This document shows, one piece after another, positions 1 to 7,001 of a stretch of 10,496 bases of DNA. Origin of the DNA: Desulfobacterales bacterium (GTDB lineage Bacteria > Desulfobacterota > Dissulfuribacteria > Dissulfuribacterales > JAMONC01); assembly GCA_027066725.1 (NCBI GenBank), contig JAMONC010000184.1, positions 1 through 10,496 on the forward strand. Reading direction: 5' to 3'. Position 1 is the stretch's first letter, and every line of letters starts with the position of its first letter. The position numbers were made by a program, and so were the translations under genes. The notes under the pieces were generated by a model. The model searched no databases. It was not told the origin of the DNA and saw only the letters and a program-made list of their open reading frames with translations.

Positions 1-763
1 CAGTAAGTTTTCTTCTTGATTCTAGTCTCCATATAAGATTTTCTACTTGTGCATTTACATCTTTTGTCCTTTTCCAACACCCCCTAAAGAATTTTAGATC
101 TGCTGCATACCCCAAGCTATAAAGATAATTAAATATTGTAACAATATCTGGAGTCGCAGGCTTATAATCAAAATCCATGATTTCTTTAAAAAGTTCAATT
201 AATAATGGATTCCTTCTAATACCTGCCCAGTAAACTACTGCTAAATATTTTTTAGCAGACGCAAGAAGACTATCTATCCCCTCAATTGAACGAAGTATTG
301 GTGAGTTAAATGCGAATACTACATCATATTGTTTATCTGGTTTATAGCTTGCCCAATCTACCTTTTGGACCTCTACGTTTGTCTCAAGCCCCATCACCTG
401 AATCTTTTCTTTTAACCGCTTTAAATTTCTTTCAGAATCATCAACACATATTACTTTTTGACATACAGGGGCCATTCGAATTGCAAAGGTACCGGTACCA
501 CAACCTATGTGAAGAATTGTATTTTCTCTGCTTAAGACCCCTACCCTATTAAGGTCATCTAATACAGCATTTACTTCACTCATAAAGTGACTGCAGCGTT
601 CAAGCTCATCATAGTCTAACGCTGCCTCTTCACATATACAGGTCTCCATTGCATCTTTAAGACTTAATCCCCCCTGGGTGTCAGTAAAATAATTACGCCA
701 AAACTCTGGTGATAAAGGGTCTTTACTAGGATCAATCGCTGGAATATTCTTTATCTGGCTCAA
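1..763 (-). CDS. Class I SAM-dependent methyltransferase (C-terminus beyond left edge)
   Basis: The reading frame stays open for 254 codons from a TTG at 763 to the window edge, so the C-terminus is missing. The TTG start is chosen because AAAGGAGGTG lies about seven bases upstream (778-769) and no in-frame ATG is as well placed. The protein shows a Rossmann-fold methyltransferase core. Motif I is LHIGCGTGTFA (residues 84-94, glycine-rich SAM loop), followed by an acidic residue ending strand 2 (VICVDD, D108/D109) and the strand-4 segment YDVVFAFNSP (146-155). An N-terminal SPEFW segment (18-22) resembles the lead-in of many stand-alone methyltransferases of anaerobes. The substrate cannot be told from the sequence, and downstream partners lie outside the window. 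It is divergent from glyQ and shares its 215-base control region. A TATAGT at 807-802 could be its -10 box. Confidence 0.85.
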   Translation of the reverse strand, partial: MSQIKNIPAIDPSKDPLSPEFWRNYFTDTQGGLSLKDAMETCICEEAALDYDELERCSHFMSEVNAVLDDLNRVGVLSRENTILHIGCGTGTFAIRMAPVCQKVICVDDSERNLKRLKEKIQVMGLETNVEVQKVDWASYKPDKQYDVVFAFNSPILRSIEGIDSLLASAKKYLAVVYWAGIRRNPLLIELFKEIMDFDYKPATPDIVTIFNYLYSLGYAADLKFFRGCWKRTKDVNAQVENLIWRLESRRKLT

Positions 764-797
764 TTTGACACCTCCTTTTAAGATGTGATCTCTTAAT

Positions 798-920
798 GTT
801 GACTATAGCAAAGAAAAAACAACAGTGGAAGCATTCTTTTAATAAAAATGACAAATTTTATCATAACTTATTTATAACTGTTGACTAAATAACTTTTTCG
901 TTTGATATTTAATAGTCAAC
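798..920. repeat. Three GTTGACTA copies in the divergent promoter region
   Basis: GTTGACTA occurs at 798-805 and 880-887, and its exact complement TAGTCAAC at 913-920. The last two form an inverted pair with perfect 8-bp arms and a 25-base spacer. The first copy overlaps TATAGT on the minus strand (807-802), a possible -10 of the methyltransferase gene. The second contains the possible -35 (TTGACT) of glyQ. The arrangement would suit a repressor acting on both divergent promoters. TTGACT is also close to the sigma-70 -35 consensus, so part of the repetition could be promoter sequence only. The rest of 764-978 is AT-rich with no gene. Confidence 0.45.
881..909 (+). promoter_or_regulatory. Possible sigma-70-type promoter of the glyQ-glyS-ispH run
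   Basis: TTGACT (881-886) is followed after 17 bases by GATATT (904-909), which matches TATAAT at four of six positions. Transcription would start near 915, giving a leader of about 60 bases, too short for a T-box. An alternative -10 is the TATAAA at 941-946, but it lacks a good -35. The inverted repeat arm at 913-920 would overlap the start point. Confidence 0.3.
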
Positions 921-978
921 CAAAACTATTACTTATTTTTTATAAAATATAAGTACAAAGGAGTAAGGATCAACTAAA

Positions 979-1833
979 ATGACCTTTCAACAACTTATAT
1001 CAACACTAAATTCTTACTGGGAGAAACAGGGCTGTCTTATTGTTCAACCATATGATATGGAAGTTGGTGCAGGGACATTTCACCCTGCAACATTTTTGTG
1101 TTGTCTTGGACCAAAGCCATGGAAAGCTGCTTATGTACAACCTTCTAGAAGGCCAACAGATGGTAGATACGGACAAAACCCAAACAGACTTCAACATTAT
1201 TATCAATATCAAGTCATAATAAAGCCTAGCCCTAAAAATATACAAGATTTATATCTTGGAAGCCTTGAGGCATTTGGGCTTGATCTTAAATGTCATGATG
1301 TCCGCTTTGTAGAAGATGACTGGGAATCTCCTACCCTTGGAGCATGGGGACTTGGCTGGGAGGTCTGGCTAGATGGCATGGAAATAACACAATTTACTTA
1401 TTTCCAGCAGGTTGGTGGTATTGACCTAGACCCAATAAGTGTAGAAATTACTTATGGACTTGAAAGAATAGCAATGTATTTACAGGAAGTCGATAATGTA
1501 TATGAACTAAAATGGAACGAGTATACTAGTTACGGGGACGTACATTATAAAGATGAAGTTGAATTCTCAGCATATAACTTTGAATATGCTAATATAGAAA
1601 CTCTAAAAGACTGCTTTGAAAAATATGAAGAAGAAGCCAAATCTCTCTTAGAAAAAGTTATAGTACGACCAGCTTATGATCAATGCCTAAAATGTTCTCA
1701 TACATTTAATCTACTTGAGGCAAGGGGAGCAATAAGTGTGTCTGAACGAACTGCTTATATTGCAAGGGTCAGGCACCTGGCTAGAGCAGTAGCAAAGGCT
1801 TATGTAGAACAACTTAAAAAGGAGGAGGAATAA
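979..1833 (+). CDS. glyQ: Glycyl-tRNA synthetase alpha subunit
   Basis: This is the catalytic subunit of the bacterial alpha2-beta2 glycyl-tRNA synthetase, a class II enzyme that charges tRNA-Gly in the cytoplasm. The 284-residue protein is near the family's usual length of about 290. It starts with the typical FQQLISTLNSYWEKQGC segment. It then shows QPYDMEVGAGTFHPATFL (23-40), the motif-2 region QPSRRPTDGRYG (54-65) with the ATP-contacting arginines, EDDWESPTLGAWGLGWEVW and the motif-3 helix TYGLERIAMYLQ. The C-terminal helical part ends in a lysine/glutamate-rich tail. The ATG at 979 is preceded by AAGGAT (965-970) at eight bases, and by AAAGGAG further up (957-963). It leads a run with glyS one base downstream. 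Clostridia and bacilli often control gly genes through a T-box, and none is visible here. Confidence 0.98.
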   Translation: MTFQQLISTLNSYWEKQGCLIVQPYDMEVGAGTFHPATFLCCLGPKPWKAAYVQPSRRPTDGRYGQNPNRLQHYYQYQVIIKPSPKNIQDLYLGSLEAFGLDLKCHDVRFVEDDWESPTLGAWGLGWEVWLDGMEITQFTYFQQVGGIDLDPISVEITYGLERIAMYLQEVDNVYELKWNEYTSYGDVHYKDEVEFSAYNFEYANIETLKDCFEKYEEEAKSLLEKVIVRPAYDQCLKCSHTFNLLEARGAISVSERTAYIARVRHLARAVAKAYVEQLKKEEE

Positions 1834-1834
1834 G

Positions 1835-3910
1835 ATGAGCCAGGTGCAAAATTTATTGTTTGAAATAGGAACAGAGGAAATACCAGCTAGATTTATACCA
1901 AATGCTATCAGACAATTAAAAGATATAGCTCAAAAACTATTAACTGAAAATTATCTTTCCTTTTCAAGTGTAAAAACCTTTGGAACACCTAGAAGACTTT
2001 TATTATTCATAGATTCTCTTGCTATTAAGCAAAAAGATAGAAAAGAAAAGATTGTTGGCCCCCCTAAAAAAATAGCCTTTGATGAAAAAGGCAACCCAAC
2101 CAAGGCTGCACTAGGATTTGCTAAAAATCAAGGAGTAGATATAACAGAGCTTAAAATAGAAGAAACAGATAAGGGTCCTTATGTAATTATAAATCGTATT
2201 ATAAACGGGAAAGATACCAAAGAAATACTTCCTCCCCTCTTAAAAGAAATAATAACCACTATAAGCTTCCCTAAAAATATGCGTTGGGGAGAAGAAAAAA
2301 TAAGATTTGCAAGACCAATAAGATGGATTTTGGCACTTTTTGGAAATGAAACTATAGAATTTCAAATAGAAGATGTCATTAGTTCTAATATAACTCAAGG
2401 ACACAGATTCTTAGGCAAAAAAGAAATCAAACTTTCTGAGGCTAATCTAAATAATTACTTAAAGATATTAGAAGAAAATTTTGTTATCGTAGATCAAGAT
2501 AAAAGAAAAAATATTCTTCTTGAAGATGCACAAAAAGTGGTTCAAGAAAAAGGATATAAAATATTAGAAGATGATGAACTTGTAGAGATAAATACCAATT
2601 TAACAGAGTATCCATTTGCCATTTGTGGAGATTTTGATTCAAAATTTTTAGAACTACCAGAGCCTGTTTTAATAACCTCTATGAAAGAACACCAAAAGTA
2701 CTTTGCTGTTGTAAATAACGAAGGAAAACTTGCCCCGCATTTTGTTGCAATAAATAACCTAAAACCTAAAGATCCTTCACTCGTAACCAAAGGACATGAA
2801 CGTGTATTAAGAGCAAGGCTAAGCGATGCAGCATTTTTCTTTAAAGAGGATACAAAAAGACCTTTGGAGGCATATGTCCCAGAGCTCTCTGGGATGATAT
2901 ATCATGAAGGTCTTGGAACTATTCTTGATAAAACAAAGAGGATTATAGAAATTGCTAAATATCTAGCAGAAAACATAAACCCTTCAGTACTGGACTGTGT
3001 AGAAAGGGCTGCATATCTATGTAAAGCAGATCTTTTAACAGAAATGGTTGGAGAATTTCCCACTCTTCAAGGTGTTATGGGTAGATATTATGCCCTTCTT
3101 TCTAATGAACCGGAAGAGGTAGCTATAGCCATTGAAGAACATTATATGCCAACTAAAGCTGATGGAGAGTTACCCAAAACTATATGTGGCTCAATTGTAA
3201 GTATTTCAGATAAAATAGACACTATATGTTCAATGTTTATCTTAGGACATGAACCATCTGGAACCCAAGACCCTTATGGATTAAGAAGGGCATCTTTAGG
3301 AATTTTAAGGATTGTTCTTGAAAATAATCTATTAATTAATATAGATAACTTGGTCGACTTTACATTAAAAACAATAAAATTATCAACAACTATAGATATA
3401 TCAAAAGAACAAAAGGGAAAAATAATCTCCTTTATTGCCAAAAGATTCTTAAATGACCAGATACAAAAGGGATATGATCCAAAAGTTGTGGACTCTGTAT
3501 TGGCTATAGGATTTGATTACCCCATTAAGGCGTTAGCCCGTATAAAGGCGTTAGAAGATATAAAAGATAAAGAGGAATTCAAAGACCTGATACTTGCCTT
3601 TAAAAGGGTAGTAAATATCTTAAAAGACCGTCCTAAAGGTAAAGTCAATGAAGATTTATTAGTACAAGAGGAAGAAAAAGCGCTTTGGAAGGCCTACTTA
3701 GAGAACAAACAAGACATTTTAAAAGCTGTAGAAAAAGATGATTATAAAACTGCACTAAAATTATTATTAAAACTTAAACCTACAATAGATAATTTCTTTG
3801 ATAATGTACTTGTAATGGCAAAAGAAAAAGAACTTAAAAACAATAGATTAAATCTTCTTGCAAATATAAAAGAACTATTCTTTTTGGTAGCAGACCTAAG
3901 TCTACTCTAA
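1835..3910 (+). CDS. glyS: Glycyl-tRNA synthetase beta subunit
   Basis: This is the beta subunit of tetrameric glycyl-tRNA synthetase, which binds and recognises tRNA-Gly for the GlyQ subunit. The 691 residues match the usual size. The family's N-terminal signature LLFEIGTEEIPARFIP lies at residues 7-22. The HD-like middle region includes GLGTILDKTKRI (about 357), HYMPTKADGELP (about 435) and SGTQDPYGLRRA (about 475). A helical DALR-type anticodon-binding region fills the last 100 or so residues. The gene begins one base after the glyQ stop, and its Shine-Dalgarno GGAGGAGG (1821-1828) lies inside the end of glyQ. The two are therefore almost certainly co-transcribed and translationally coupled, which suits a 1:1 complex. 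No frameshift or missing block is seen. Confidence 0.98.
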   Translation: MSQVQNLLFEIGTEEIPARFIPNAIRQLKDIAQKLLTENYLSFSSVKTFGTPRRLLLFIDSLAIKQKDRKEKIVGPPKKIAFDEKGNPTKAALGFAKNQGVDITELKIEETDKGPYVIINRIINGKDTKEILPPLLKEIITTISFPKNMRWGEEKIRFARPIRWILALFGNETIEFQIEDVISSNITQGHRFLGKKEIKLSEANLNNYLKILEENFVIVDQDKRKNILLEDAQKVVQEKGYKILEDDELVEINTNLTEYPFAICGDFDSKFLELPEPVLITSMKEHQKYFAVVNNEGKLAPHFVAINNLKPKDPSLVTKGHERVLRARLSDAAFFFKEDTKRPLEAYVPELSGMIYHEGLGTILDKTKRIIEIAKYLAENINPSVLDCVERAAYLCKADLLTEMVGEFPTLQGVMGRYYALLSNEPEEVAIAIEEHYMPTKADGELPKTICGSIVSISDKIDTICSMFILGHEPSGTQDPYGLRRASLGILRIVLENNLLINIDNLVDFTLKTIKLSTTIDISKEQKGKIISFIAKRFLNDQIQKGYDPKVVDSVLAIGFDYPIKALARIKALEDIKDKEEFKDLILAFKRVVNILKDRPKGKVNEDLLVQEEEKALWKAYLENKQDILKAVEKDDYKTALKLLLKLKPTIDNFFDNVLVMAKEKELKNNRLNLLANIKELFFLVADLSLL

Positions 3911-3931
3911 TATCTATATGGAAAGGATAGA

Positions 3932-5677
3932 ATGAGAGTTAAGCTAGCTAGGGTCGCAGGATTTTGTATGGGAGTTAGAAGGGCAATGGAAATTGCCCTT
4001 GAGGCATCAAGAAATGCTCCAAAACCTGTATATACTCTAGGACCTCTTATCCATAACCCCTCAGCCCTAGCACTTCTTGAAAAACAAGGTGTATCTATAC
4101 TAAAAGAAATCCCTCGAAAAGGAGAAGGCACAGTCATAATAAGGGCACATGGGGCACCCCCTTCTACTATAGAAAAATTAAAACGGGCAGGATTTTCTAT
4201 AAAAAATGCTACCTGTCCTAAAGTTGTTAAAGTACAAATGCTTGCTAAGACTTATGCTTCCAAAGGATATAACTGTGTCCTTATTGGAGATAAAGGACAT
4301 GCTGAGGTAATAGGAATACTAGCCCATGCAGGGGAGAAAGGAATTCTTGTAAGCTCTGAAGAAGATATAGAAAAACTTCCCACATTAAATAAATACATTA
4401 TTTTAGCCCAGACCACACAAGATAGAAAACGTTTTGAAAAGTGGTGTAAAAAGATTTTGGAAAAAAATCCTGGGGGAAAAATATTTGATACTATTTGTGA
4501 TGCTACATTTAGAAGACAACATGAGGTAAGACGTCTTGCTAAACACGTAGAAGCAATAGTAGTTGTAGGTGGTAAAAACAGTGCAAATACTAAAAGACTT
4601 GCTGAAATAGCAAGTGAGTGTAACGCTTTTACTTTAGCTGTTGAAACAGCAGAAGATTTAGACCTTGAAAAATTAAAAAATTTCTCAAGCATTGGTGTTA
4701 CAGCGGGTGCATCGACTCCAAATTGGGTAATAAATCAAGTTGTAAAACAACTAGAAGCGCTTCCTGGGAAAAAAGAAACCATATTAGAAAGAGGAACTAA
4801 AAAACTTATTAGATTCTTGTTAGAAGCCAATCTAATGACAGGACTTGCAGGTTTTTGCCTTGCTTTGGGTATAGGACTCATTCTCAGACTTGGACTACGT
4901 AGTATTATAGGAGCATGTGCCGCAGGTGGCTATATATATGCAATGCACACACTAAACAGACTCTTAAATAGAGAAGCTGGTAGGTATAATGATCCTCTGA
5001 GAGCTAATTTTTTGACAATCCATCAAAAGGCACTAATAGGATTTTCTATATTTTTATCAATTTTAAGTATATTAATATCTTTTTATCTAGGAGAAAACGC
5101 CTTTTTAATGTATCTAGCCTTATCTTTGTTAGGCGCACTCTATACTGCTAGACTATTCACAGATAAAAAATTTAGAAAAAAAAGATTGAGTCTATCAGGT
5201 ACTAAAAGTTTTTTTGTGCCACTTGCATGGTCTATTGTATCTGTTATAGCACCTACTATAGATCTAAATTCAGTTAACCAACAGGTAATAATTATCTTGT
5301 TTGCTTTAGCATTTGCTATAGTTTTTTTGAGAAGTGCCTTATTAGATGTATTAGAAATTCATGGTGACAAAATAGTAGGAAGAGAAACCATAGCAGTAAT
5401 ATTAGGAGAAAGTAAAACAATTAAACTTATAAAGATCGTAGCATTCTTAACAGCAATTACTTCGTTAGCTTTGGTTGTGTGGAAGATAACTCCTATTGGT
5501 GTAATATGTTTTTTACCTATTTCCTTATTATTTTTACTATTATCCTTTAAATTAAAAGGGGAAGCTATCGGATTACTACTTAGACTAGAATTATTTGTTG
5601 AATTAAATTTTATATTATTTGCATTACTAATAATAATTTTAAAATTAATTGGGATTAAATTAGGATTTAAAATCTAA
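3932..5677 (+). CDS. ispH: IspH (HMBPP reductase) fused to a UbiA-type prenyltransferase domain
   Basis: The N-terminal ~276 residues are 4-hydroxy-3-methylbut-2-enyl diphosphate reductase, the last MEP-pathway enzyme, which makes IPP and DMAPP. The three [4Fe-4S] cysteines are present at C12 (GFCMGV), C95 (ATCPKV) and C188 (TICDAT). H41, H73, H123 and E125 correspond to the known substrate-pocket residues, and GVTAGASTP (254-262) is conserved. Residues about 290-581 form nine hydrophobic segments, the UbiA fold. They carry a clear second Asp-type motif, D471-VLE-IHG-D478 followed by GRET (482-485), and a GTKSFFVPLAW segment. The first Asp motif is altered: where NDxxDxxxD is expected the sequence reads NRLLNREAGRYND (341-353). 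The fusion is read through with no frameshift. The start has AAAGGA at 3922-3927, 21 bases after glyS. Prenyl substrate and acceptor are unknown. The IspH call is firm; activity of the membrane half is less sure. Confidence 0.93.
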   Translation: MRVKLARVAGFCMGVRRAMEIALEASRNAPKPVYTLGPLIHNPSALALLEKQGVSILKEIPRKGEGTVIIRAHGAPPSTIEKLKRAGFSIKNATCPKVVKVQMLAKTYASKGYNCVLIGDKGHAEVIGILAHAGEKGILVSSEEDIEKLPTLNKYIILAQTTQDRKRFEKWCKKILEKNPGGKIFDTICDATFRRQHEVRRLAKHVEAIVVVGGKNSANTKRLAEIASECNAFTLAVETAEDLDLEKLKNFSSIGVTAGASTPNWVINQVVKQLEALPGKKETILERGTKKLIRFLLEANLMTGLAGFCLALGIGLILRLGLRSIIGACAAGGYIYAMHTLNRLLNREAGRYNDPLRANFLTIHQKALIGFSIFLSILSILISFYLGENAFLMYLALSLLGALYTARLFTDKKFRKKRLSLSGTKSFFVPLAWSIVSVIAPTIDLNSVNQQVIIILFALAFAIVFLRSALLDVLEIHGDKIVGRETIAVILGESKTIKLIKIVAFLTAITSLALVVWKITPIGVICFLPISLLFLLLSFKLKGEAIGLLLRLELFVELNFILFALLIIILKLIGIKLGFKI

Positions 5678-5690
5678 CAAATGATAATTA

Positions 5691-6158
5691 TTAAGCCATT
5701 TCTTGTCTTAAACGCCACTTAGTCCATATAAGTCTACTAGAAAATAAAAGTCCAGCTCCTATAGCCACATAAACCATAGCTACAAACCAAGCTGGGAAAA
5801 AACCACTCTTTCTTAGAGTTATTCCTAAAAATATCATTGCTATAATTAATAAGTAATTTTTAAAAGATATAAACCCGCCAATACACTTATGGTCCCCTCT
5901 TTCCTCTATTCTTTTTATAATCTTATGGGCTGTTTTATCCAAAATCCACTTGGCCTTAACAAAACCTAATATTAAAGCAGGACTACAATATAAAAGCCCC
6001 ATCCACCCATAAGGCCTTACAGCATAAAAACTGCCTCTAATAATTAAGACTATACCTACTACAGACCACACAAGAGACGCTACTAAAAGATGTGTCCACT
6101 TACTCGCTCTAGGTTTATATGTCTCCCAAAAATTTATTGAGGATTTATATTCACTCAT
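5691..6158 (-). CDS. Small four-helix membrane protein of unknown function
   Basis: I do not recognise this 155-residue protein. It has a polar N-terminus (residues 1-20) followed by four hydrophobic segments at about 22-44, 50-68, 96-113 and 119-141. Between helices 2 and 3 lies a charged stretch with IIKRIEERGDHKCIGGFISFKN, whose basic charge suggests a cytoplasmic loop. Helix 4 has AIGAGLLFSSRLIW. The single cysteine pair needed for metal or disulfide chemistry is absent. The start is supported by GAGGTG ending five bases before the ATG. It converges on ispH with only 13 bases between the two stop codons and no clear terminator. It is downstream of the basic secreted protein gene but separated from it by a strong terminator, so it likely has its own AT-rich promoter in 6159-6246. 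Confidence 0.75.
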   Translation of the reverse strand: MSEYKSSINFWETYKPRASKWTHLLVASLVWSVVGIVLIIRGSFYAVRPYGWMGLLYCSPALILGFVKAKWILDKTAHKIIKRIEERGDHKCIGGFISFKNYLLIIAMIFLGITLRKSGFFPAWFVAMVYVAIGAGLLFSSRLIWTKWRLRQEMA

Positions 6159-6246
6159 AGAACACCTCTTAATTAATAAAAATTTTTATTATTAATTATA
6201 ATAATAAATATACTCATTACCACATGAAAACAAGAGAAAAAATAAA

Positions 6247-6275
6247 AATAGCCCAAGAGATACTCTTGGGCTATT
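6247..6275 (-). terminator. Intrinsic terminator of the basic secreted protein gene
   Basis: A perfect 13-bp stem (6247-6259 with 6263-6275, core GCCCAAGAG / CTCTTGGGC) closes a three-base loop. On the minus strand it is followed by TTTTATTTTTT, a run of U in the RNA. On the plus strand the following bases are not U-rich. It begins 24 bases after the stop codon of the upstream minus-strand gene. Confidence 0.9.
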
Positions 6276-6299
6276 AGAAATATTGCTATTTATATATAG

Positions 6300-6809
6300 T
6301 TAACAACCTTCCATCATTGTCCTATGAGCTCTTTGTATAAATATTAAAACTTTTTCTTGTTTTTGAATTTTTATCTTTTTCTTGATACCTAAAATAATCA
6401 CTCTTTTTCTCTTTAGATCATTTATAATGATAGCCACGTGCTTATGTTTAAAAATTCTCTCGATCCTTCCTATAGAGGTCTTTGGCGTTACAATTGCTAT
6501 AATTTTAGCTAATATCTTACCATGAGCAGTATGGATAATTAATCTTTTCCCCTGACGTAATCTTTTTGGTAAATTAGCATTGATTACTACTATTTCAATT
6601 CCGTATGCTTTAGTATTTCTCAATTTTATCTTTTTTACAAAAGGAATACCTGTAGTAATCACCTTTTCAATTGTAACATTAGCAGGAATAATCTCTTTAA
6701 CCTCACCTTTAAATTTAGCTGCATTTGCATTAATGCTAACCAACGTCACCAATAAAAACATTGACACTATAGATGCCAACATTTTCTTTATACCATTTTT
6801 GTTTCTCAT
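6300..6809 (-). CDS. Very basic secreted protein with two beta-rich repeats, function unknown
   Basis: The 169-residue product has a classical signal peptide: basic start MRNKNGIKK, hydrophobic core (residues 11-26) and likely cleavage at ANA-AK after about residue 30. The mature part is exceptionally rich in lysine, arginine and isoleucine, so strongly basic. It seems to hold two similar beta-rich halves, beginning KGEVKEI (about 33) and GRIERI (about 113). Each has alternating hydrophobic strands and a G-K/E-V/L strand such as LRQGKRLIIHTAHGKILAKI. The pattern recalls small OB-like repeat domains of the DUF5666 type, but that is only an impression. The ATG is preceded by AAAGGAGG seven bases upstream, an excellent ribosome binding site. 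It stands alone between a divergent HTH gene and its own terminator. One cysteine is the C-terminal residue. Confidence 0.75.
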   Translation of the reverse strand: MRNKNGIKKMLASIVSMFLLVTLVSINANAAKFKGEVKEIIPANVTIEKVITTGIPFVKKIKLRNTKAYGIEIVVINANLPKRLRQGKRLIIHTAHGKILAKIIAIVTPKTSIGRIERIFKHKHVAIIINDLKRKRVIILGIKKKIKIQKQEKVLIFIQRAHRTMMEGC

Positions 6810-6918
6810 AACATAACCTCCTTTTCATTGTGTTTTTTGTTAATAAAATTTAAATACTGTGTAGGTACTTTTATAATCTAGAATAAACAAAATATAAAAA
6901 AATAAAAGGCGATATTGG

Positions 6919-6952
6919 TAGATGTAGGGTTACTTTTAACTAGATGTAGGGT
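6919..6952. repeat. Tandem TAGATGTAGGGT direct repeat upstream of the HTH gene
   Basis: The 12-base word TAGATGTAGGGT occurs at 6919-6930 and again at 6941-6952, start-to-start 22 bases, about two helical turns. A weaker relative, TGTAGGTACTTTTATAATCTAGA (6860-6882), lies 63 bases before the first core and resembles the segment from the first repeat into the second. The second copy would fall between the -35 and -10 of the HTH gene promoter. This geometry fits a binding site for a regulator, possibly the adjacent XRE protein itself. Confidence 0.5.
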
Positions 6953-6962
6953 GATATATAAT
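6935..6962 (+). promoter_or_regulatory. Possible promoter of the HTH gene
   Basis: TATAAT at 6957-6962 is a perfect -10 hexamer. A weak -35, TTTAAC (6935-6940), lies 16 bases upstream. The spacer contains the second TAGATGTAGGGT repeat, so the promoter could depend on or be blocked by a bound protein. The leader to the GTG start would be about 33 bases. Confidence 0.4.
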
Positions 6963-7001
6963 ATAAAAAATAAAAAGATTATAAATAAACTGGAGATCTG
7001 A

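Noticed and set aside
310..552. Open frame on the plus strand inside the methyltransferase gene
   Set aside because: It lies wholly within a recognisable methyltransferase on the minus strand, and its translation shows no domain or ribosome site.
764..978. T-box leader upstream of glyQ
   Set aside because: The region is short and lacks the T-box core sequence and a terminator hairpin.
4252..4692. 146-codon minus-strand frame inside ispH
   Set aside because: It is opposite the conserved IspH catalytic domain; its composition is what antisense of that coding sequence would give.
5660..5700. Short AT-rich palindrome between the ispH and membrane-protein stops as a bidirectional terminator
   Set aside because: The dyad (ATAATTAT) is only four base pairs of A/T and would not form a stable stem.
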